A DNA stretch of 64,000 nucleotides, from contig NZ_JYJA01000031.1 in the NCBI RefSeq assembly GCF_000956465.1, positions 1-64,000 of the forward strand, given 5' to 3'. This DNA comes from Microbacterium trichothecenolyticum (GTDB lineage: Bacteria; Actinomycetota; Actinomycetes; Actinomycetales; Microbacteriaceae). A program made the translations under genes and the position numbers. Below, one piece after another: positions 38,449-48,156 of this stretch (position 1 is its first letter; the number at the start of each line of letters is the position of its first letter). The notes beneath the pieces are model-generated. The model saw only the letters and a program-made list of their open reading frames with translations, did not search any database and was not told where the DNA came from.

Positions 38449-38843
38449 CCCTCGTCGACCCGCAGACGGCCGAGTACACCGCCCCCGACGGCTGGGTGCG
38501 CGTGTGCGCGCTCGACGATCTCGAGATCGAGCGCGGCCGCGCCGCCCTCCTGGGCGGCACGCAGATCGCACTCTTCCTCCTCCACGGGCCGGACGGCTCC
38601 ACGGGCCGCGTCCACGCCGTCTCGAACCTCGACCCCTACAGCCACGCGCACGTCATCTCGCGCGGCATCGTCGGCACCCGCCAGGACGTGCCCACGGTCG
38701 CCTCGCCGATGTACAAGCAGGTCTTCGATCTGCGCACGGGCGTCTGCCTCGACACCCAGGGCAAGGAGCCGAAGAGCCTGCACGTCTGGCCCGTGGCCGT
38801 CGACGACGGACATGTGCTGGTCCGCTGGGAGGGAGAGGGATGA
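38445..38843 (+). CDS. nirD: Nitrite reductase small subunit NirD
   Basis: 132 residues, Rieske-like fold without the iron-sulfur ligands, as is normal for NirD. WVRVCALDDLEIERGRAALL starts the domain and SNLDPYSHAHVISRG is its central motif. It pairs with NirB. The start overlaps the nirB stop and GGAGG lies upstream. Its own stop overlaps the start of the next gene, so all four genes of the operon are coupled. Confidence 0.93.
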   Translation: MTLVDPQTAEYTAPDGWVRVCALDDLEIERGRAALLGGTQIALFLLHGPDGSTGRVHAVSNLDPYSHAHVISRGIVGTRQDVPTVASPMYKQVFDLRTGVCLDTQGKEPKSLHVWPVAVDDGHVLVRWEGEG

Positions 38844-39613
38844 CCGGGCGGGCGAAGAGCACCGTCGGCCGCGTCGACCTCATCGGCGGCGGCCCCGGTC
38901 CCATCGACCTGCTCACCCTGCGTGCATGGCGCCTGCTGACGCGCGCGGAGGTCGTCGTGATGGACCGGCTCGGTCCGACCGACATCCGCGACCATGTCGG
39001 TCCGGACGTGGAGATCATCGACGTCGGCAAGCTGCCAGGCCACCACCCCGTGCCGCAGGACGAGATCAACGAGCTCCTCGTCGACCGCGCCCGCGCGGGC
39101 AAGCGCGTGGTGCGCCTCAAAGGCGGCGACCCCTTCGTCTTCGGCCGCGGCGGCGAGGAGGTGGCCGCATGCCTCGCGGCCGGCGTGCCGGTCGACGTCG
39201 TGCCCGGCATCTCGAGCGCCGTCGCGGTGCCCCAGGCAGCCGGCATCCCGATCACCCATCGCGGTGTCGCGGGAGCCGTGCACATCATGAACGGGCCGTC
39301 AGAGGTGACCGAAGCCACGCTCGCGGCCCTGCGCGACGACAGCGTGACGACGGTCATCCTGATGGGCGTCGGCGCACTGCCCCGCATCGTCTCGGACGCC
39401 CTCCACGCCGGCGTTCCCGCGGATCGTCCCGTCGCCATCGTCGAGCGCGGTCACCACCGCGACCAGCGCACGACACGCAGTACTCTGGGGTCGGTCGTGG
39501 TCGATGCAGGCCTCGCCGGCGTGCGCAACCCTGCCGTCATCGTGGTCGGCGAGGTCGCCCGAGCCGGGCTGCTGCTTCCCGACCCCCAACTGGCAGGTGA
39601 CATCGTCCTTTGA
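38840..39613 (+). CDS. cobA: Uroporphyrinogen-III C-methyltransferase (SUMT)
   Basis: 257 residues. It methylates uroporphyrinogen III twice to precorrin-2, the first step toward siroheme, the NirB cofactor. VDLIGGGPGPIDLLTLRAW binds AdoMet; VRLKGGDPFVFGRGGEE and VPGISSAVAVPQAAGIPITHRG are the other signatures. It is a single-domain form, without the CysG oxidase-chelatase part. The ATGA overlap with nirD and TTGA overlap with the next gene tie cofactor supply to enzyme synthesis. Confidence 0.94.
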   Translation: MTGRAKSTVGRVDLIGGGPGPIDLLTLRAWRLLTRAEVVVMDRLGPTDIRDHVGPDVEIIDVGKLPGHHPVPQDEINELLVDRARAGKRVVRLKGGDPFVFGRGGEEVAACLAAGVPVDVVPGISSAVAVPQAAGIPITHRGVAGAVHIMNGPSEVTEATLAALRDDSVTTVILMGVGALPRIVSDALHAGVPADRPVAIVERGHHRDQRTTRSTLGSVVVDAGLAGVRNPAVIVVGEVARAGLLLPDPQLAGDIVL

Positions 39614-40746
39614 GCTCCACCCCACGCCCCACCCTCTCGGCCGCACTCGACGGCTGCACGATCGTCATCGCCGTCGATCGTCGCTCCTCCGAGCTGGCCG
39701 CTGCCCTCGAGCGTCACGGCGCTCACGTGCGCCACGCCCCCGCGCTCACGATCGTCCCCCACATCGACGACGACGCCCTCATCGCCGCGACGCGCGAGCT
39801 CATCGCGCAGCAGCCCGACGTGGTCGTCGCGACGACGGGCGTGGGCTTTCGCGGCTGGATGGAGGCCGCCGACGAAGCAGGACTGCTCGACGACCTCCAC
39901 GCCGCACTGTCCCGCGCCCAGATCGTCGCACGCGGCCCGAAGGCGCGCGGCGCGATCCAGCAGGCGGGTCTCACCGCAGACTGGGTGGCGGAGTCCGAGA
40001 CGTCCGCGGAGCTCGGCGAGTACCTCCTCGCCGAGGGTGTCGCCGACCGGCGCGTGGCAGTCCAGCACCACGGCTCGGGCGCCGACGGCCTCGACGAGCT
40101 GTTCGAGGGTGCGGGCGCCGACGTGGTGAGCCTGACCGTGTACCGCTGGGGCCCTCCCCCCGACCCCGCGGCGGTCTCCCGCTCGGTCGTCGCCGCCGCG
40201 CAGGGCGAGGTCGACGCGGTGCTGTTCACGTCCGCCCCGGGCGCCGCCGAGTGGATCGCGGCCGCACGGAACGAGGGCGTGCTCGCCGAGATCGTCGAGC
40301 GCGAGGTGGAGCGACGCCTGCTCATGGCCGCCGTCGGGCCGATCACGGCGGGCCCGCTCCAGGAGGCGGGCCTTCAGCCGCTGATCGCCGAGCGCGGTCG
40401 CCTCGGCTCGCTCGTGCGAGCCGTCGTCACACACTTCGGCGGGGGTGGCGCGGCATCGCTCCCGACCGCTGCCGGCCGTCTCGAGCTGCGCAGCACGGGC
40501 ATCGTGCTGGACGGCCGGCACATCCCGCTGTCGCGCAGCGCCACCGACATCGTGGCCGCGCTGTTCGACGCCCAGGGCGGCGTGGTCTCGCGGCCGCGTC
40601 TGCAGGCGGCGCTCCCGCGCTCGGGCGAGAACACGCACGCCGTCGAGATGGCCGTCGCGCGGCTGCGCGAGTCGCTAGGCGTTCCCGACCTGGTCAAGAC
40701 CGTGGTGAAGCGCGGCTACCGCCTCAACGTCATCGACCCCGCCTGA
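39610..40746 (+). CDS. HemD-domain protein with C-terminal winged helix (NnaR-like regulator)
   Basis: 378 residues with a TTG start overlapping the SUMT stop. Residues 1 to about 265 form a uroporphyrinogen-III synthase (HEM4) domain, with VDRRSSELAAALERHGAHV and VLFTSAPGAAEWI. Residues about 285-378 form an OmpR-type winged helix: LSRSATDIVAALFDAQGGVVSR and then HAVEMAVARLRESL with VVKRGYRL. This is the architecture of Streptomyces NnaR, which acts with GlnR at nitrate and nitrite genes. It may be a regulator, an enzyme, or both. Its position last in the nirBD operon gives a plausible feedback loop. Confidence 0.88.
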   Translation: MSSTPRPTLSAALDGCTIVIAVDRRSSELAAALERHGAHVRHAPALTIVPHIDDDALIAATRELIAQQPDVVVATTGVGFRGWMEAADEAGLLDDLHAALSRAQIVARGPKARGAIQQAGLTADWVAESETSAELGEYLLAEGVADRRVAVQHHGSGADGLDELFEGAGADVVSLTVYRWGPPPDPAAVSRSVVAAAQGEVDAVLFTSAPGAAEWIAAARNEGVLAEIVEREVERRLLMAAVGPITAGPLQEAGLQPLIAERGRLGSLVRAVVTHFGGGGAASLPTAAGRLELRSTGIVLDGRHIPLSRSATDIVAALFDAQGGVVSRPRLQAALPRSGENTHAVEMAVARLRESLGVPDLVKTVVKRGYRLNVIDPA

Positions 40747-40781
40747 CGCGTCGCAGGTGATCCTGCGGCGGCCGCCGCTGA

Positions 40782-40841
40782 GCCCACGCGGCCGGAGGCT
40801 CCGCGCCACGCGCCGGCGGCGCGTGGAGGAGCCGTGGGGAC
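40782..40841 (+). repeat. 60-bp palindrome-containing repeat, copy A
   Basis: Begins gcccacgcggccggaggc and ends agccgtggggac. It matches copies B (50227) and C (59059, inverted) at 53 of 60 positions each. A 9-bp stem (ccacgcgcc / ggcgcgtgg) with a 3-base loop is central, and ggctcc pairs with ggagcc outside it. It lies between the convergent nnaR-like gene and trmD, 9 bases from the trmD stop codon. Confidence 0.85.
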
Positions 40842-40850
40842 CGCCCGCCC

Positions 40851-41546
40851 TCAGGCCGCAGGATCCGGCTCCGTCAGCAGGTCCGGACGGTGCGCCCGCG
40901 TGCGTTCGAGGCTCTGCTCGTGCCGCCATGCGGCGATCGCGCCGTGGTTGCCGCTGAGCAGCACGGGCGGCACCTCGAGCCCGCGCCATTCGGCGGGCTT
41001 CGTGTAGCTCGGGTACTCGAGCAGCCCGAGCTCGTGCGACTCCTCGACGAGGCTCTCGGGGTTGCCGACGACTCCCGGGATGAGCCGCGACACGGCCTCG
41101 ATCACCGCCATCGCCGCGACCTCTCCCCCGTTCAGCACGTAGTCGCCGAGGCTCACTAGCCTCACCCGCCCACCCGCCGAGTAATGGTCGACGACGCGCT
41201 GGTCGATCCCCTCGTACCGCCCACAGGCGAACACGAGGTGCTTCTCGTCGGCGAGCTCCCGGGCCATCGGCTGCGAGAACAGTTCGCCGGCGGGCGACGG
41301 CACGAGCAGCACGGCGTCGTCGCTCAGCACGTCGTCGAGTGCTTCGCCCCAGGGCTCGGGCTTCATCACCATGCCGGCACCCCCGCCATACGGGGTGTCG
41401 TCCACGGTGCGATGGCGATCGTGGGTCCAGTCCCGCAGATCGTGGACATGCATGTCGAGGATGCCGCGGTCCCGCGCCTTCCCGATCAGCGAGACGCCGA
41501 GCACGTCGAAGAACGTCGGGAAGATCGTGACGATGTCGACGCGCAT
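40851..41546 (-). CDS. trmD: tRNA (guanine-N1)-methyltransferase TrmD
   Basis: 231 residues. It methylates G37 of tRNAs reading CCN, CUN and CGG, preventing frameshifts. [24 protein letters not shown] is the family start; [16 protein letters not shown] [21 protein letters not shown] and [10 protein letters not shown] form the trefoil-knot AdoMet site. It is complete. It is flanked by nitrate-assimilation genes on both sides rather than by rimM and rplS. A leaderless-type -10 box 7 bases before the ATG shows how it can be expressed without its usual operon. Confidence 0.95.
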   Translation of the reverse strand: MRVDIVTIFPTFFDVLGVSLIGKARDRGILDMHVHDLRDWTHDRHRTVDDTPYGGGAGMVMKPEPWGEALDDVLSDDAVLLVPSPAGELFSQPMARELADEKHLVFACGRYEGIDQRVVDHYSAGGRVRLVSLGDYVLNGGEVAAMAVIEAVSRLIPGVVGNPESLVEESHELGLLEYPSYTKPAEWRGLEVPPVLLSGNHGAIAAWRHEQSLERTRAHRPDLLTEPDPAA

Positions 41547-41553
41547 GCCTTCG

Positions 41554-41559
41554 AGTCTA
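41554..41559 (-). promoter_or_regulatory. -10 box for leaderless trmD mRNA
   Basis: Minus-strand TAGACT, 7 bases before the ATG. A GAAACAC motif (GTGTTTC on the plus strand at 41570-41576) lies just upstream of it, resembling the nitrate-gene motif. Confidence 0.5.
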
Positions 41560-41615
41560 GAAGCCCCGCGTGTTTCCGACGTGTGACGGGGCGCCCACCT
41601 CGGGCCGCGGCATCC

Positions 41616-41681
41616 GTGATCGAGAAGTGACGGAGAGGTAACCGCGCGAGGAGGCGGGCCGAAACACCGCGTTCCTAACGT
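41616..41681 (+). promoter_or_regulatory. narK operator-promoter block shared with nirB
   Basis: GTGATCGA, GTAACCGCGCG, GAAACACCGCG and TAACGT occur with exactly the nirB spacings. On the minus strand GTTAC, GTCAC and ATCAC are spaced 11 bp apart, the pattern expected for GlnR half-sites. Confidence 0.65.
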
Positions 41682-41727
41682 GGAGACACACTCACCCCCA
41701 AGTGTGTGCTCACCTCAGGGAGGCGCC

Positions 41728-43161
41728 ATGACCACGACCGACACGCCGTCGATGACGGATACCGCAGCTCCATCCCGCACCATCGCGCCGGCCGACGCGC
41801 CGGTCACGCTCACCCATCGCCCCGGCCGCTGGATCGACGGCTGGAACGCCGAGAATCCGACGTTCTGGGCCGCCTCGGGCCGCGCCATCGCGCGACGCAA
41901 CCTCGGGTGGTCGATCTTCGCCGAGTTCCTCGGCTTCATCATCTGGCAGCTGTGGAGCATCGTCGTCGTGATGCTGCCCGCCGCCGGGTTCCAGCTCACG
42001 AGCTCCGAGTCGTTCTGGCTCATCTCGCTGCCGAGCCTCGTCGGCGCGACTCTGCGCTTCCCGTACACGTTCATGGTCGCGATCTTCGGCGGCCGCAACT
42101 GGACGATCGTGTCGGCGGCGCTGCTGCTGATCCCCGCGACGCTGCTCGGCATCGTCGTGTCGAACCCCGAGACCCCGTTCGGCGTGCTGCTGCTCGTCGC
42201 AGCGCTCGGCGGCGTCGGCGGCGGCAACTTCGCGAGTTCGATGGCGAACATCACCTACTTCTTCCCGCAGAAGGAGAAGGGCTGGGCGCTCGGCCTGAAT
42301 GCCGCGGGCGGCAACCTCGGCACGTCGGTCGCCCAGTTCGCGGTGCCGATCGCGGTGACCATCGGCGCCGGTGCGACCCTCAACATCTCGCTCGCCGGCT
42401 GGATGTGGATCCCGCTCATCCTGCTCGCGATCTTCGGCGCCTGGCGCTACATGGACAACCTGTCGTCGGCGAAGGCGGACTTCGGCAGCTCCGCCGCGGC
42501 ACTGCGCGAACCGCACCTGTGGATCATGGCGCTGCTCTACATCGGCACCTTCGGCTCGTTCATCGGGTTCGCAAGCGTCTTCCCGAAGCTCATCGCCGAC
42601 CAGTTCCCCGAGTTCTCCACGATCCAGGTCGGACAGGCGGCGGTCTCGCTCGCGTTCCTCGGCGCCCTCGTCGGCTCGCTCGCCCGCCCCTACGGCGGCC
42701 GGCTCGCCGACCGCTTCGGCGGCGCACGCGTGACGGTGTGCGCCTTCTCGGTGATGGCACTCGGCGCCCTCGCCCTCGTCTGGACGCTGCCGATGCACAA
42801 CTTCGTCGTGTTCCTGGCCTGCTTCCTCGTGCTGTTCGCAGCGACCGGCATGGGCAACGGGTCCACGTACCGGATGATCCCGAGCATCTTCGCCGCACGC
42901 TCGCAGGCGCGGGGCTACGCGCCGGGCACGGCGGAGGCCACGAAGATGATCCGCAAGGCGGCCGCGGCGCTCGGGCTCATCTCGGCGATCGGCGCCTACG
43001 GCGGGTTCCTCGTGCCTCAGGTGCTCAACGCCTCCCAGCTCGCCACCGGCGGCTACCAGGCCGCCTTCTACGGCTTCGTCGCCGCGTACGTGGGACTGCT
43101 GCTCCTCACGGTGTTCGTGTACGTGATCCCGCGGGCGTCGCTGGCGAAGCAGCGCATCTGA
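41728..43161 (+). CDS. narK: Nitrate/nitrite transporter NarK (MFS)
   Basis: 477 residues, about 12 transmembrane helices. The nitrate signature is GGVGGGNFASSMANITYFFP near residue 175, with a second Gly-rich motif at ATGMGNGSTYRMIPSIF. It probably imports nitrate for the fused reductase encoded convergently. I chose ATG at 41728 because GGGAGG lies 4 bases before it; a GTG at 41680 overlaps the -10 box and cannot be translated from that promoter. Confidence 0.94.
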   Translation: MTTTDTPSMTDTAAPSRTIAPADAPVTLTHRPGRWIDGWNAENPTFWAASGRAIARRNLGWSIFAEFLGFIIWQLWSIVVVMLPAAGFQLTSSESFWLISLPSLVGATLRFPYTFMVAIFGGRNWTIVSAALLLIPATLLGIVVSNPETPFGVLLLVAALGGVGGGNFASSMANITYFFPQKEKGWALGLNAAGGNLGTSVAQFAVPIAVTIGAGATLNISLAGWMWIPLILLAIFGAWRYMDNLSSAKADFGSSAAALREPHLWIMALLYIGTFGSFIGFASVFPKLIADQFPEFSTIQVGQAAVSLAFLGALVGSLARPYGGRLADRFGGARVTVCAFSVMALGALALVWTLPMHNFVVFLACFLVLFAATGMGNGSTYRMIPSIFAARSQARGYAPGTAEATKMIRKAAAALGLISAIGAYGGFLVPQVLNASQLATGGYQAAFYGFVAAYVGLLLLTVFVYVIPRASLAKQRI

Positions 43162-43178
43162 CCGCACGTGCCCTGACG

Positions 43179-43213
43179 AAGAGCGGATGCCTCCACCCGT
43201 GGCATCCGCTCTT
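43179..43213 (+). terminator. Terminator after narK
   Basis: A 13-bp stem (aagagcggatgcc / ggcatccgctctt) with a 9-base loop is followed by a short T-containing stretch. A second small hairpin (cggagg / cctccg) lies around 43240-43256. The rest of the gap to 43350 shows no gene. Confidence 0.7.
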
Positions 43214-43350
43214 CTGCATGCCCGTCGGAACCCACCGCCGGAGGGGCTTCCTCCGTCACCTGCGCACGGCGGAACGCGCCGATCGCGGGCACCGGTGACG
43301 GACCGACCGGGTGGCCGGCGCTCTCGGGCGCGGCCGGGCGGAGCCCCGGC

Positions 43351-46300
43351 TCAGTAGACGTCGCGGACGTAGCGCTCGTCGGCGGCGAGCCCGCGGACGT
43401 ACTCGGCGGCGGCCTCCTCGGAGAGCTTGCCGTGCTGCTGGGCGATGGCGACGAGCGTGGCGTCGACATCCTTGGCCATCCGCATCGCGTCACCGCACAC
43501 GTATACGTGCGCGCCGTCGTCCTGGAGCCAGCGCCACAGGTGGGCGCCGTGCTCGATCATGCGGTCCTGCACGTAGATCTTCTGCCGCTGGTCGCGCGAG
43601 AACGCGACGTCGAGGCGCGTGAGGAAACCGTCCTCGTGCATCTCAGCGAGCTCGTCCCGGTAGTAGAAGTCGCTCGCGGCGTGCTGCTCGCCGAAGAACA
43701 GCCAGTTGCGACCGGTGTGGCCGTCGGCCCGACGATCCTGCAGGAACGCGCGGAACGGCGCGATCCCGGTGCCGGGGCCGATCATGATCATCGGGATGTC
43801 GCCGGCCGCTGGCGGGCGGAACGCGGGCGAGCGCTGCAGGTATACCGGGGCGGCGAGGGCGTCGCCGTCCGCGAGGAAGGTCGAGCACACGCCGCCGCGC
43901 GCGCGTCCGGAGTCGGTCTCGAAGCGGACCACGGACACCGTGAGCTCCACGGTGTCGGGATCGGTCTTGGGGCTCGACGAGATGGAGTACTGGCGGGGCT
44001 GCAGTCGCTTGAGCGCGCCGGCCCATTCCGCAGCGGTGGCTTGCACGGGGAAGTCGCGCACGAGATCGACCGCCTGCTGGCTCCACAGGAACTGCTCGAG
44101 GCGCCCCTTGTTCTCGCGCCGCAGCAGACCGTTGAGCATGCTGTCGCCGCTGCGCTCCGCGATGAAGCGCACCAGGTCGACGGGGGTCTTCGTGATGTCG
44201 AGGCGCGTGCGCAGGGCGCCGGCGAACGTGCGCTCCTCGCCGTCGACCTCCACGATCTCCAGCGGCGGGATGCCCGTCGCAGCGAGCCACTCTGCGACGA
44301 CCGCCGGCGCGTTGGCGCACACGACGCCGAGCGAGTCTCCGGCCTCGTACGTCGCGCCCGAGTCCGAGAGGTCGAACGCGAAGCGCCGCACCTCTTTCTG
44401 CGAACCGGGCCCGCTCAGCAGATCGTTGCGCACGAGCGGCGCCTGCACGGGATTGGCTCGGCTGAACAGACGCTTCGCCGGCGGAGCCTGCAGAGCGACG
44501 GATGCCGCACCCGTCGTCCCCTCCGCGGCCAGGGTGTCGAGGATCTGGGCCAGCCACACCTCGCGCGGCTCGTCGGCGTCGGGCTCGAGATCGACCCGTT
44601 CCAGGAGTGCGGTCGCGCCGAGCTCGCCCAGGCGAGCATCGAGCCGGCGGCCGTGACCGCAGAAGTCGTCGTAGTTGGAGTCGCCGAGCGCGAGCACCGC
44701 GTAGCGGAGACCGGACAGCTCGGGCGCTCCGTCGGCGTTGAGTTCATGCCAGAGCGCGGCGGCATTGTCGGGCGGTCCACCGTCGCCGAACGTGGACGTG
44801 ACCACGAGCAGACGCTTCACCGCCGTCAGGTCCGTCGCGCGCAGCTCCGCCATGCTCCGGGCACGTGCGGGGATGCCGCGCGCGCCGAGTGCGGCGGTCG
44901 CCGCCGTGGCGAACTCCTCGGCGTTGCCCGTCTGCGAGCCCCAGAGCACGACGACCTCGTCCAAGCCCCCGGTCCCCGGCATCCCGGTGCCGACGGACGT
45001 GCGGGAGAACGCCCCCGCGAGCACGCCGTCGAACCACGCCCGCACGAGCCCGCCGAGCGGCGCCTCGACGGGCAGCACCGGCACCTCGCCCGGGGCGAGC
45101 ACCACGGACCGCACCGTGGACAGGAAGCCGGCGAGGTACGCGCCCTCCAGATCGGTCAGCTGCGGCGGTGCGAGGGCCACGCCGGCGCTCGCGAGCGCCT
45201 CGTCGGCGGATGCGGTCGGCGCTCCTGCTCCCCCGACCGCCGGGCCGACCCGGCGCAGAGTCACGGCGGCGAACTTGAACTCCGGCTGCGCCGACAGCGG
45301 GTCCACCGCGTCGCTCGTCACGGCATTGACGGTGACGTACTCTCCGTGCTCGTCGTTCCAGTGGAACGGCGCGAACAGTCCGCCCGGCTGCACACGGTCC
45401 GTGAGCACCGCGGGCACGACGAACCGGCCGCGGCGCGAGGCGACCTCGACCTGATCACCCTCGGCGATGCCGAGCCGCTCGGCATCGACCGGGTGCACCT
45501 CGACGAACGGTCCGGGATGCAGCTTCGCGAGCTTGGCGACGCGGCCGGTCTTCGTGAGCGTGTGCCAGTGGTGCGGGAGGCGCCCCGTGTTGAGCACCCA
45601 GGGATAGTCGTCGTCGGGAAGCTCGGCCGGTGCGAGGTGCGGCCGCGCGAGGAACTGCGCGCGCCGCGAAGGCGTCGCGAACGCCAGGCGCGGCACCGTG
45701 CCGTCGTCCTGCACGTGCAGCGACTGGCTCACCCCGTCGTTGAGGTACCGGATCGGATGCCGCGTCGCGGTGTCGTCGGGCGGTGCCGGCCATTGCACCG
45801 GCGTCTCGCGCAGGCGCTCGTAGGTCACGCCGCGCAGATCCCACCCGGTCTGGGGGTTCCAGAAGCGGCGGATCTCGTCGAACACCTCAGCGCTCGTGGC
45901 GAAGTCGAACCCCTCGAACCCCATCGCACGGGCGATCTGGCAGATCATGAGCCAGTCCGGCTGCGCCTCGCCCGGCGCGTCGATGACGTCACGCACAAGC
46001 GTCAGGGTCCGGTCGCTGTTCACCGTCACGCCCTCGGCTTCGACCCACAACGTGGCCGGCAGCAGGATGTCGGCGTATGCGGTGGTCGCGGTCTCGGTGT
46101 AGACGTCCTGCGCGATGACCAGCTCGGCGGTCTCCAGCGCCTCGATCACCGTCTTGCGATTCGCCACCGAGGCGACAGGGTTGCTGCAGATGATCCAGAC
46201 GGCCTTGATCTCGCCGTCGGCCGCACGGCGGAACATGTCGATCGTTCCCGAGCCCGACTCTGCGCGGATCGCGCCTGATTCCAGCCCCCAGACGTCCTCG

Positions 46301-47403
46301 ACGAACGCGCGGTCGGGCGCGCTGAACACGGCGCGCTGGCCGGGCAGACCCGGCCCCATGTACCCCATCTCGCGCCCGCCCATCGCGTTCGGCTGTCCGG
46401 TGAGCGAGAACGGGCCGCTCCCGGGACGGCAGATCGCGCCGGTCGCCAGATGGAGATTGCAGATGGCGTTCGTCGACCAGGTGCCGTGGGTGGACTGATT
46501 GAGGCCCATGGTCCACAGCGTCATCCACTCGCCGGCCTCGCCGATCCAGCGGGCGGCGGTGCGGATGTCGTCTTCGGCCAGTCCGGTCAGCTCCGCGACC
46601 CGCGCCGGCGGGTACTCGGCGAGGAGCTCGTCCATGTGCTCCCACCCCTCGGTGTGGGCGGCGATGAACTCCTCATCGATGTCGCCTGCCTCCACCAGGA
46701 GGTGCAGCAGGCCGTTCAGCAGCGCGAGGTCCGTGCCGGGCCGGATCTGAAGGAACAGATCCGCGCGCTCGGCGGTCGTGGTGCGACGCGGGTCGACGAC
46801 GATGAGCTTCGCGCCTTGCTTCAGCCGGTCGGCCATGCGCAGGAACAGGATGGGGTGGCAATCGGCCGTGTTCGAGCCGATCACGAAGAAGAGGTCGGTG
46901 CGGTCGAAGTCCTCGTACGATCCGGGCGGCCCGTCGGCACCCAGCGACTGCTTGTAGCCGGTGCCGGCCGACGCCATGCACAGCCGCGAGTTCGACTCGA
47001 TGTGGATGCCCCGCAGGTACCCCTTGACCAGCTTGTTCGAGAGGTACTGCGCCTCCATGCTCATCTGCCCCGAGACGTACAGCGCAATCGAGTCGGGGCC
47101 GTGTTCGTCGAGGATCGCACGGAGGCGGGCCGCGGCATCCGTCACCGCATCAGAGACCGCAACGGGCACCGCGGGCTCGCCGCGGGACGGCCGCACGTGC
47201 GCCGTGGTCATGCGACCCGGAGCCTGCATGAGCTCGGTGTGGGTCGCGCCTTTGGTGCACAGCCGCCCGCCGTTCGTGGGGTGCGCGCGGTCGCCCGTCA
47301 CCTTCGCGATGGCGAGCGGATGCCCCGCCCCGGCGTCCGAGGTCGTCACCGAGATCCCGCAGCCGACGCCGCAGTAGGAGCACACGGTGCGCACTTCGCC
47401 CAT
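43351..47403 (-). CDS. nasC: Assimilatory nitrate reductase fused to diflavin reductase
   Basis: 1350 residues. Residues 1 to about 700 form the molybdopterin nitrate reductase: the [4Fe-4S] ligands are C8, C11, C15 and C49, and the C-terminal MopB_CT region includes [22 protein letters not shown]. From about 815 comes a flavodoxin domain ([18 protein letters not shown]), then an FAD-binding domain with RQYSISSSP near 1138, and an NAD(P)H domain with [17 protein letters not shown] near 1208. The C-terminal half thus matches the CysJ/cytochrome P450 reductase family. Electrons would pass NADPH to FAD to FMN to Fe-S to Mo within one chain. The upstream region holds two GAAACAC copies. Confidence 0.94.
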   Translation of the reverse strand: MGEVRTVCSYCGVGCGISVTTSDAGAGHPLAIAKVTGDRAHPTNGGRLCTKGATHTELMQAPGRMTTAHVRPSRGEPAVPVAVSDAVTDAAARLRAILDEHGPDSIALYVSGQMSMEAQYLSNKLVKGYLRGIHIESNSRLCMASAGTGYKQSLGADGPPGSYEDFDRTDLFFVIGSNTADCHPILFLRMADRLKQGAKLIVVDPRRTTTAERADLFLQIRPGTDLALLNGLLHLLVEAGDIDEEFIAAHTEGWEHMDELLAEYPPARVAELTGLAEDDIRTAARWIGEAGEWMTLWTMGLNQSTHGTWSTNAICNLHLATGAICRPGSGPFSLTGQPNAMGGREMGYMGPGLPGQRAVFSAPDRAFVEDVWGLESGAIRAESGSGTIDMFRRAADGEIKAVWIICSNPVASVANRKTVIEALETAELVIAQDVYTETATTAYADILLPATLWVEAEGVTVNSDRTLTLVRDVIDAPGEAQPDWLMICQIARAMGFEGFDFATSAEVFDEIRRFWNPQTGWDLRGVTYERLRETPVQWPAPPDDTATRHPIRYLNDGVSQSLHVQDDGTVPRLAFATPSRRAQFLARPHLAPAELPDDDYPWVLNTGRLPHHWHTLTKTGRVAKLAKLHPGPFVEVHPVDAERLGIAEGDQVEVASRRGRFVVPAVLTDRVQPGGLFAPFHWNDEHGEYVTVNAVTSDAVDPLSAQPEFKFAAVTLRRVGPAVGGAGAPTASADEALASAGVALAPPQLTDLEGAYLAGFLSTVRSVVLAPGEVPVLPVEAPLGGLVRAWFDGVLAGAFSRTSVGTGMPGTGGLDEVVVLWGSQTGNAEEFATAATAALGARGIPARARSMAELRATDLTAVKRLLVVTSTFGDGGPPDNAAALWHELNADGAPELSGLRYAVLALGDSNYDDFCGHGRRLDARLGELGATALLERVDLEPDADEPREVWLAQILDTLAAEGTTGAASVALQAPPAKRLFSRANPVQAPLVRNDLLSGPGSQKEVRRFAFDLSDSGATYEAGDSLGVVCANAPAVVAEWLAATGIPPLEIVEVDGEERTFAGALRTRLDITKTPVDLVRFIAERSGDSMLNGLLRRENKGRLEQFLWSQQAVDLVRDFPVQATAAEWAGALKRLQPRQYSISSSPKTDPDTVELTVSVVRFETDSGRARGGVCSTFLADGDALAAPVYLQRSPAFRPPAAGDIPMIMIGPGTGIAPFRAFLQDRRADGHTGRNWLFFGEQHAASDFYYRDELAEMHEDGFLTRLDVAFSRDQRQKIYVQDRMIEHGAHLWRWLQDDGAHVYVCGDAMRMAKDVDATLVAIAQQHGKLSEEAAAEYVRGLAADERYVRDVY

Positions 47404-47434
47404 GGCTTCGATGGTCCCGGACGGAGGTTCCGAG

Positions 47435-47464
47435 GTGTTTCCCGCCGTGTTTCCCGCAGATCAC
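47435..47464 (-). promoter_or_regulatory. Putative nasC operator
   Basis: Minus strand: GTGATC, then two GAAACAC copies 12 bp apart, 30 to 60 bases upstream of the nasC ATG. Both elements are part of the nirB and narK blocks, although here their order and spacing differ. No clear -10 box was identified. Confidence 0.45.
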
Positions 47465-47504
47465 ATCTGCCGCACGCTCAGCGGCTGCGCGCAGTGAGGA
47501 CGAG

Positions 47505-48155
47505 TCAGTCGGTGGAGTCGTCGGCGTCGGGCGCGGAACGAGACTCGTCGGCGTCGTCCGGGATCTCTTCGAAGAGTCCTGCCGGCGGGGTCACGATGAC
47601 GCGACCGCCCGCGATGTCGACCTCGGGCACGATCGCCCTGACGAACGGCACGAGCACCTCGTCGTCGCGGACCTTCACGATGAGCAGGTCCTGCGACGGG
47701 AAGTGATCCACGCGCGCGACCTTGCCGACGATCTCACCGTCACGCACGACGTCGAGGCCGATGAGCTGGTGGTCGAACCAGGCGTCCTCCTCGGCGGGCG
47801 AGGCCTGCATGTCTTCGTCGACCCAGAGGATCGCGCGGATGAGCCCTTCGGCCGCATCGCGGTCGTCGACGCCCTCGAAGAAGGCGACCGGGTGGCTGTT
47901 CATCCACTTGAACTCGCGCACCGTGAGGGGCTTGCCGTGCCACGGCGACGACTCGGGCACCTGGAGCGTGAACGTCGCGCCGGGGACGAAGCGTCCGTCA
48001 GGATCGTCGGTGTACAGCTCGAGCTTGATCGCGCCCTTCAGGCCGTGCGCCTTCACGAGGCGGCCGACCCGGAGCTGCGTCTTGCCCGCGGGGGGAACTG
48101 CGTTCACGGGCTTGCGGGCGTCTGCGCCCGATCCCGTGGTGTCGCCGGCGGACAC
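47505..48155 (-). CDS. rimM: 16S rRNA processing protein RimM
   Basis: 216 residues, with a GTG start. It assists 30S head maturation and binds S19. The N-terminal RimM domain has LRVGRLVKAHGLKGAIKLELYTDDPDGRF; the C-terminal PRC-barrel has LIGLDVVRDGEIVGKVARVDHFPSQDLL and VPFVRAIVPEVDIAGGRVIVTPPAGL. An acidic Ser/Asp tail follows. It lies one base behind khpA. Its usual downstream neighbour trmD is about 6 kb away. Confidence 0.95.
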   Translation of the reverse strand: MSAGDTTGSGADARKPVNAVPPAGKTQLRVGRLVKAHGLKGAIKLELYTDDPDGRFVPGATFTLQVPESSPWHGKPLTVREFKWMNSHPVAFFEGVDDRDAAEGLIRAILWVDEDMQASPAEEDAWFDHQLIGLDVVRDGEIVGKVARVDHFPSQDLLIVKVRDDEVLVPFVRAIVPEVDIAGGRVIVTPPAGLFEEIPDDADESRSAPDADDSTD

Positions 48156-48156
48156 C

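Noticed and set aside
36442..38571. A 700-codon open frame opposite nirB
   Set aside because: Low-complexity shadow; nirB on the plus strand has intact Fe-S and siroheme motifs.
40750..40850. Copy A of the 60-bp repeat as a simple intrinsic terminator
   Set aside because: No T-run follows on either strand, and copy C lies in a coding region, so a plain terminator does not explain the conservation. Terminator use is not excluded.
43432..46278. A 948-codon open frame opposite nasC
   Set aside because: Arg/Gly/Ala-rich with no domain; nasC is complete on the other strand.
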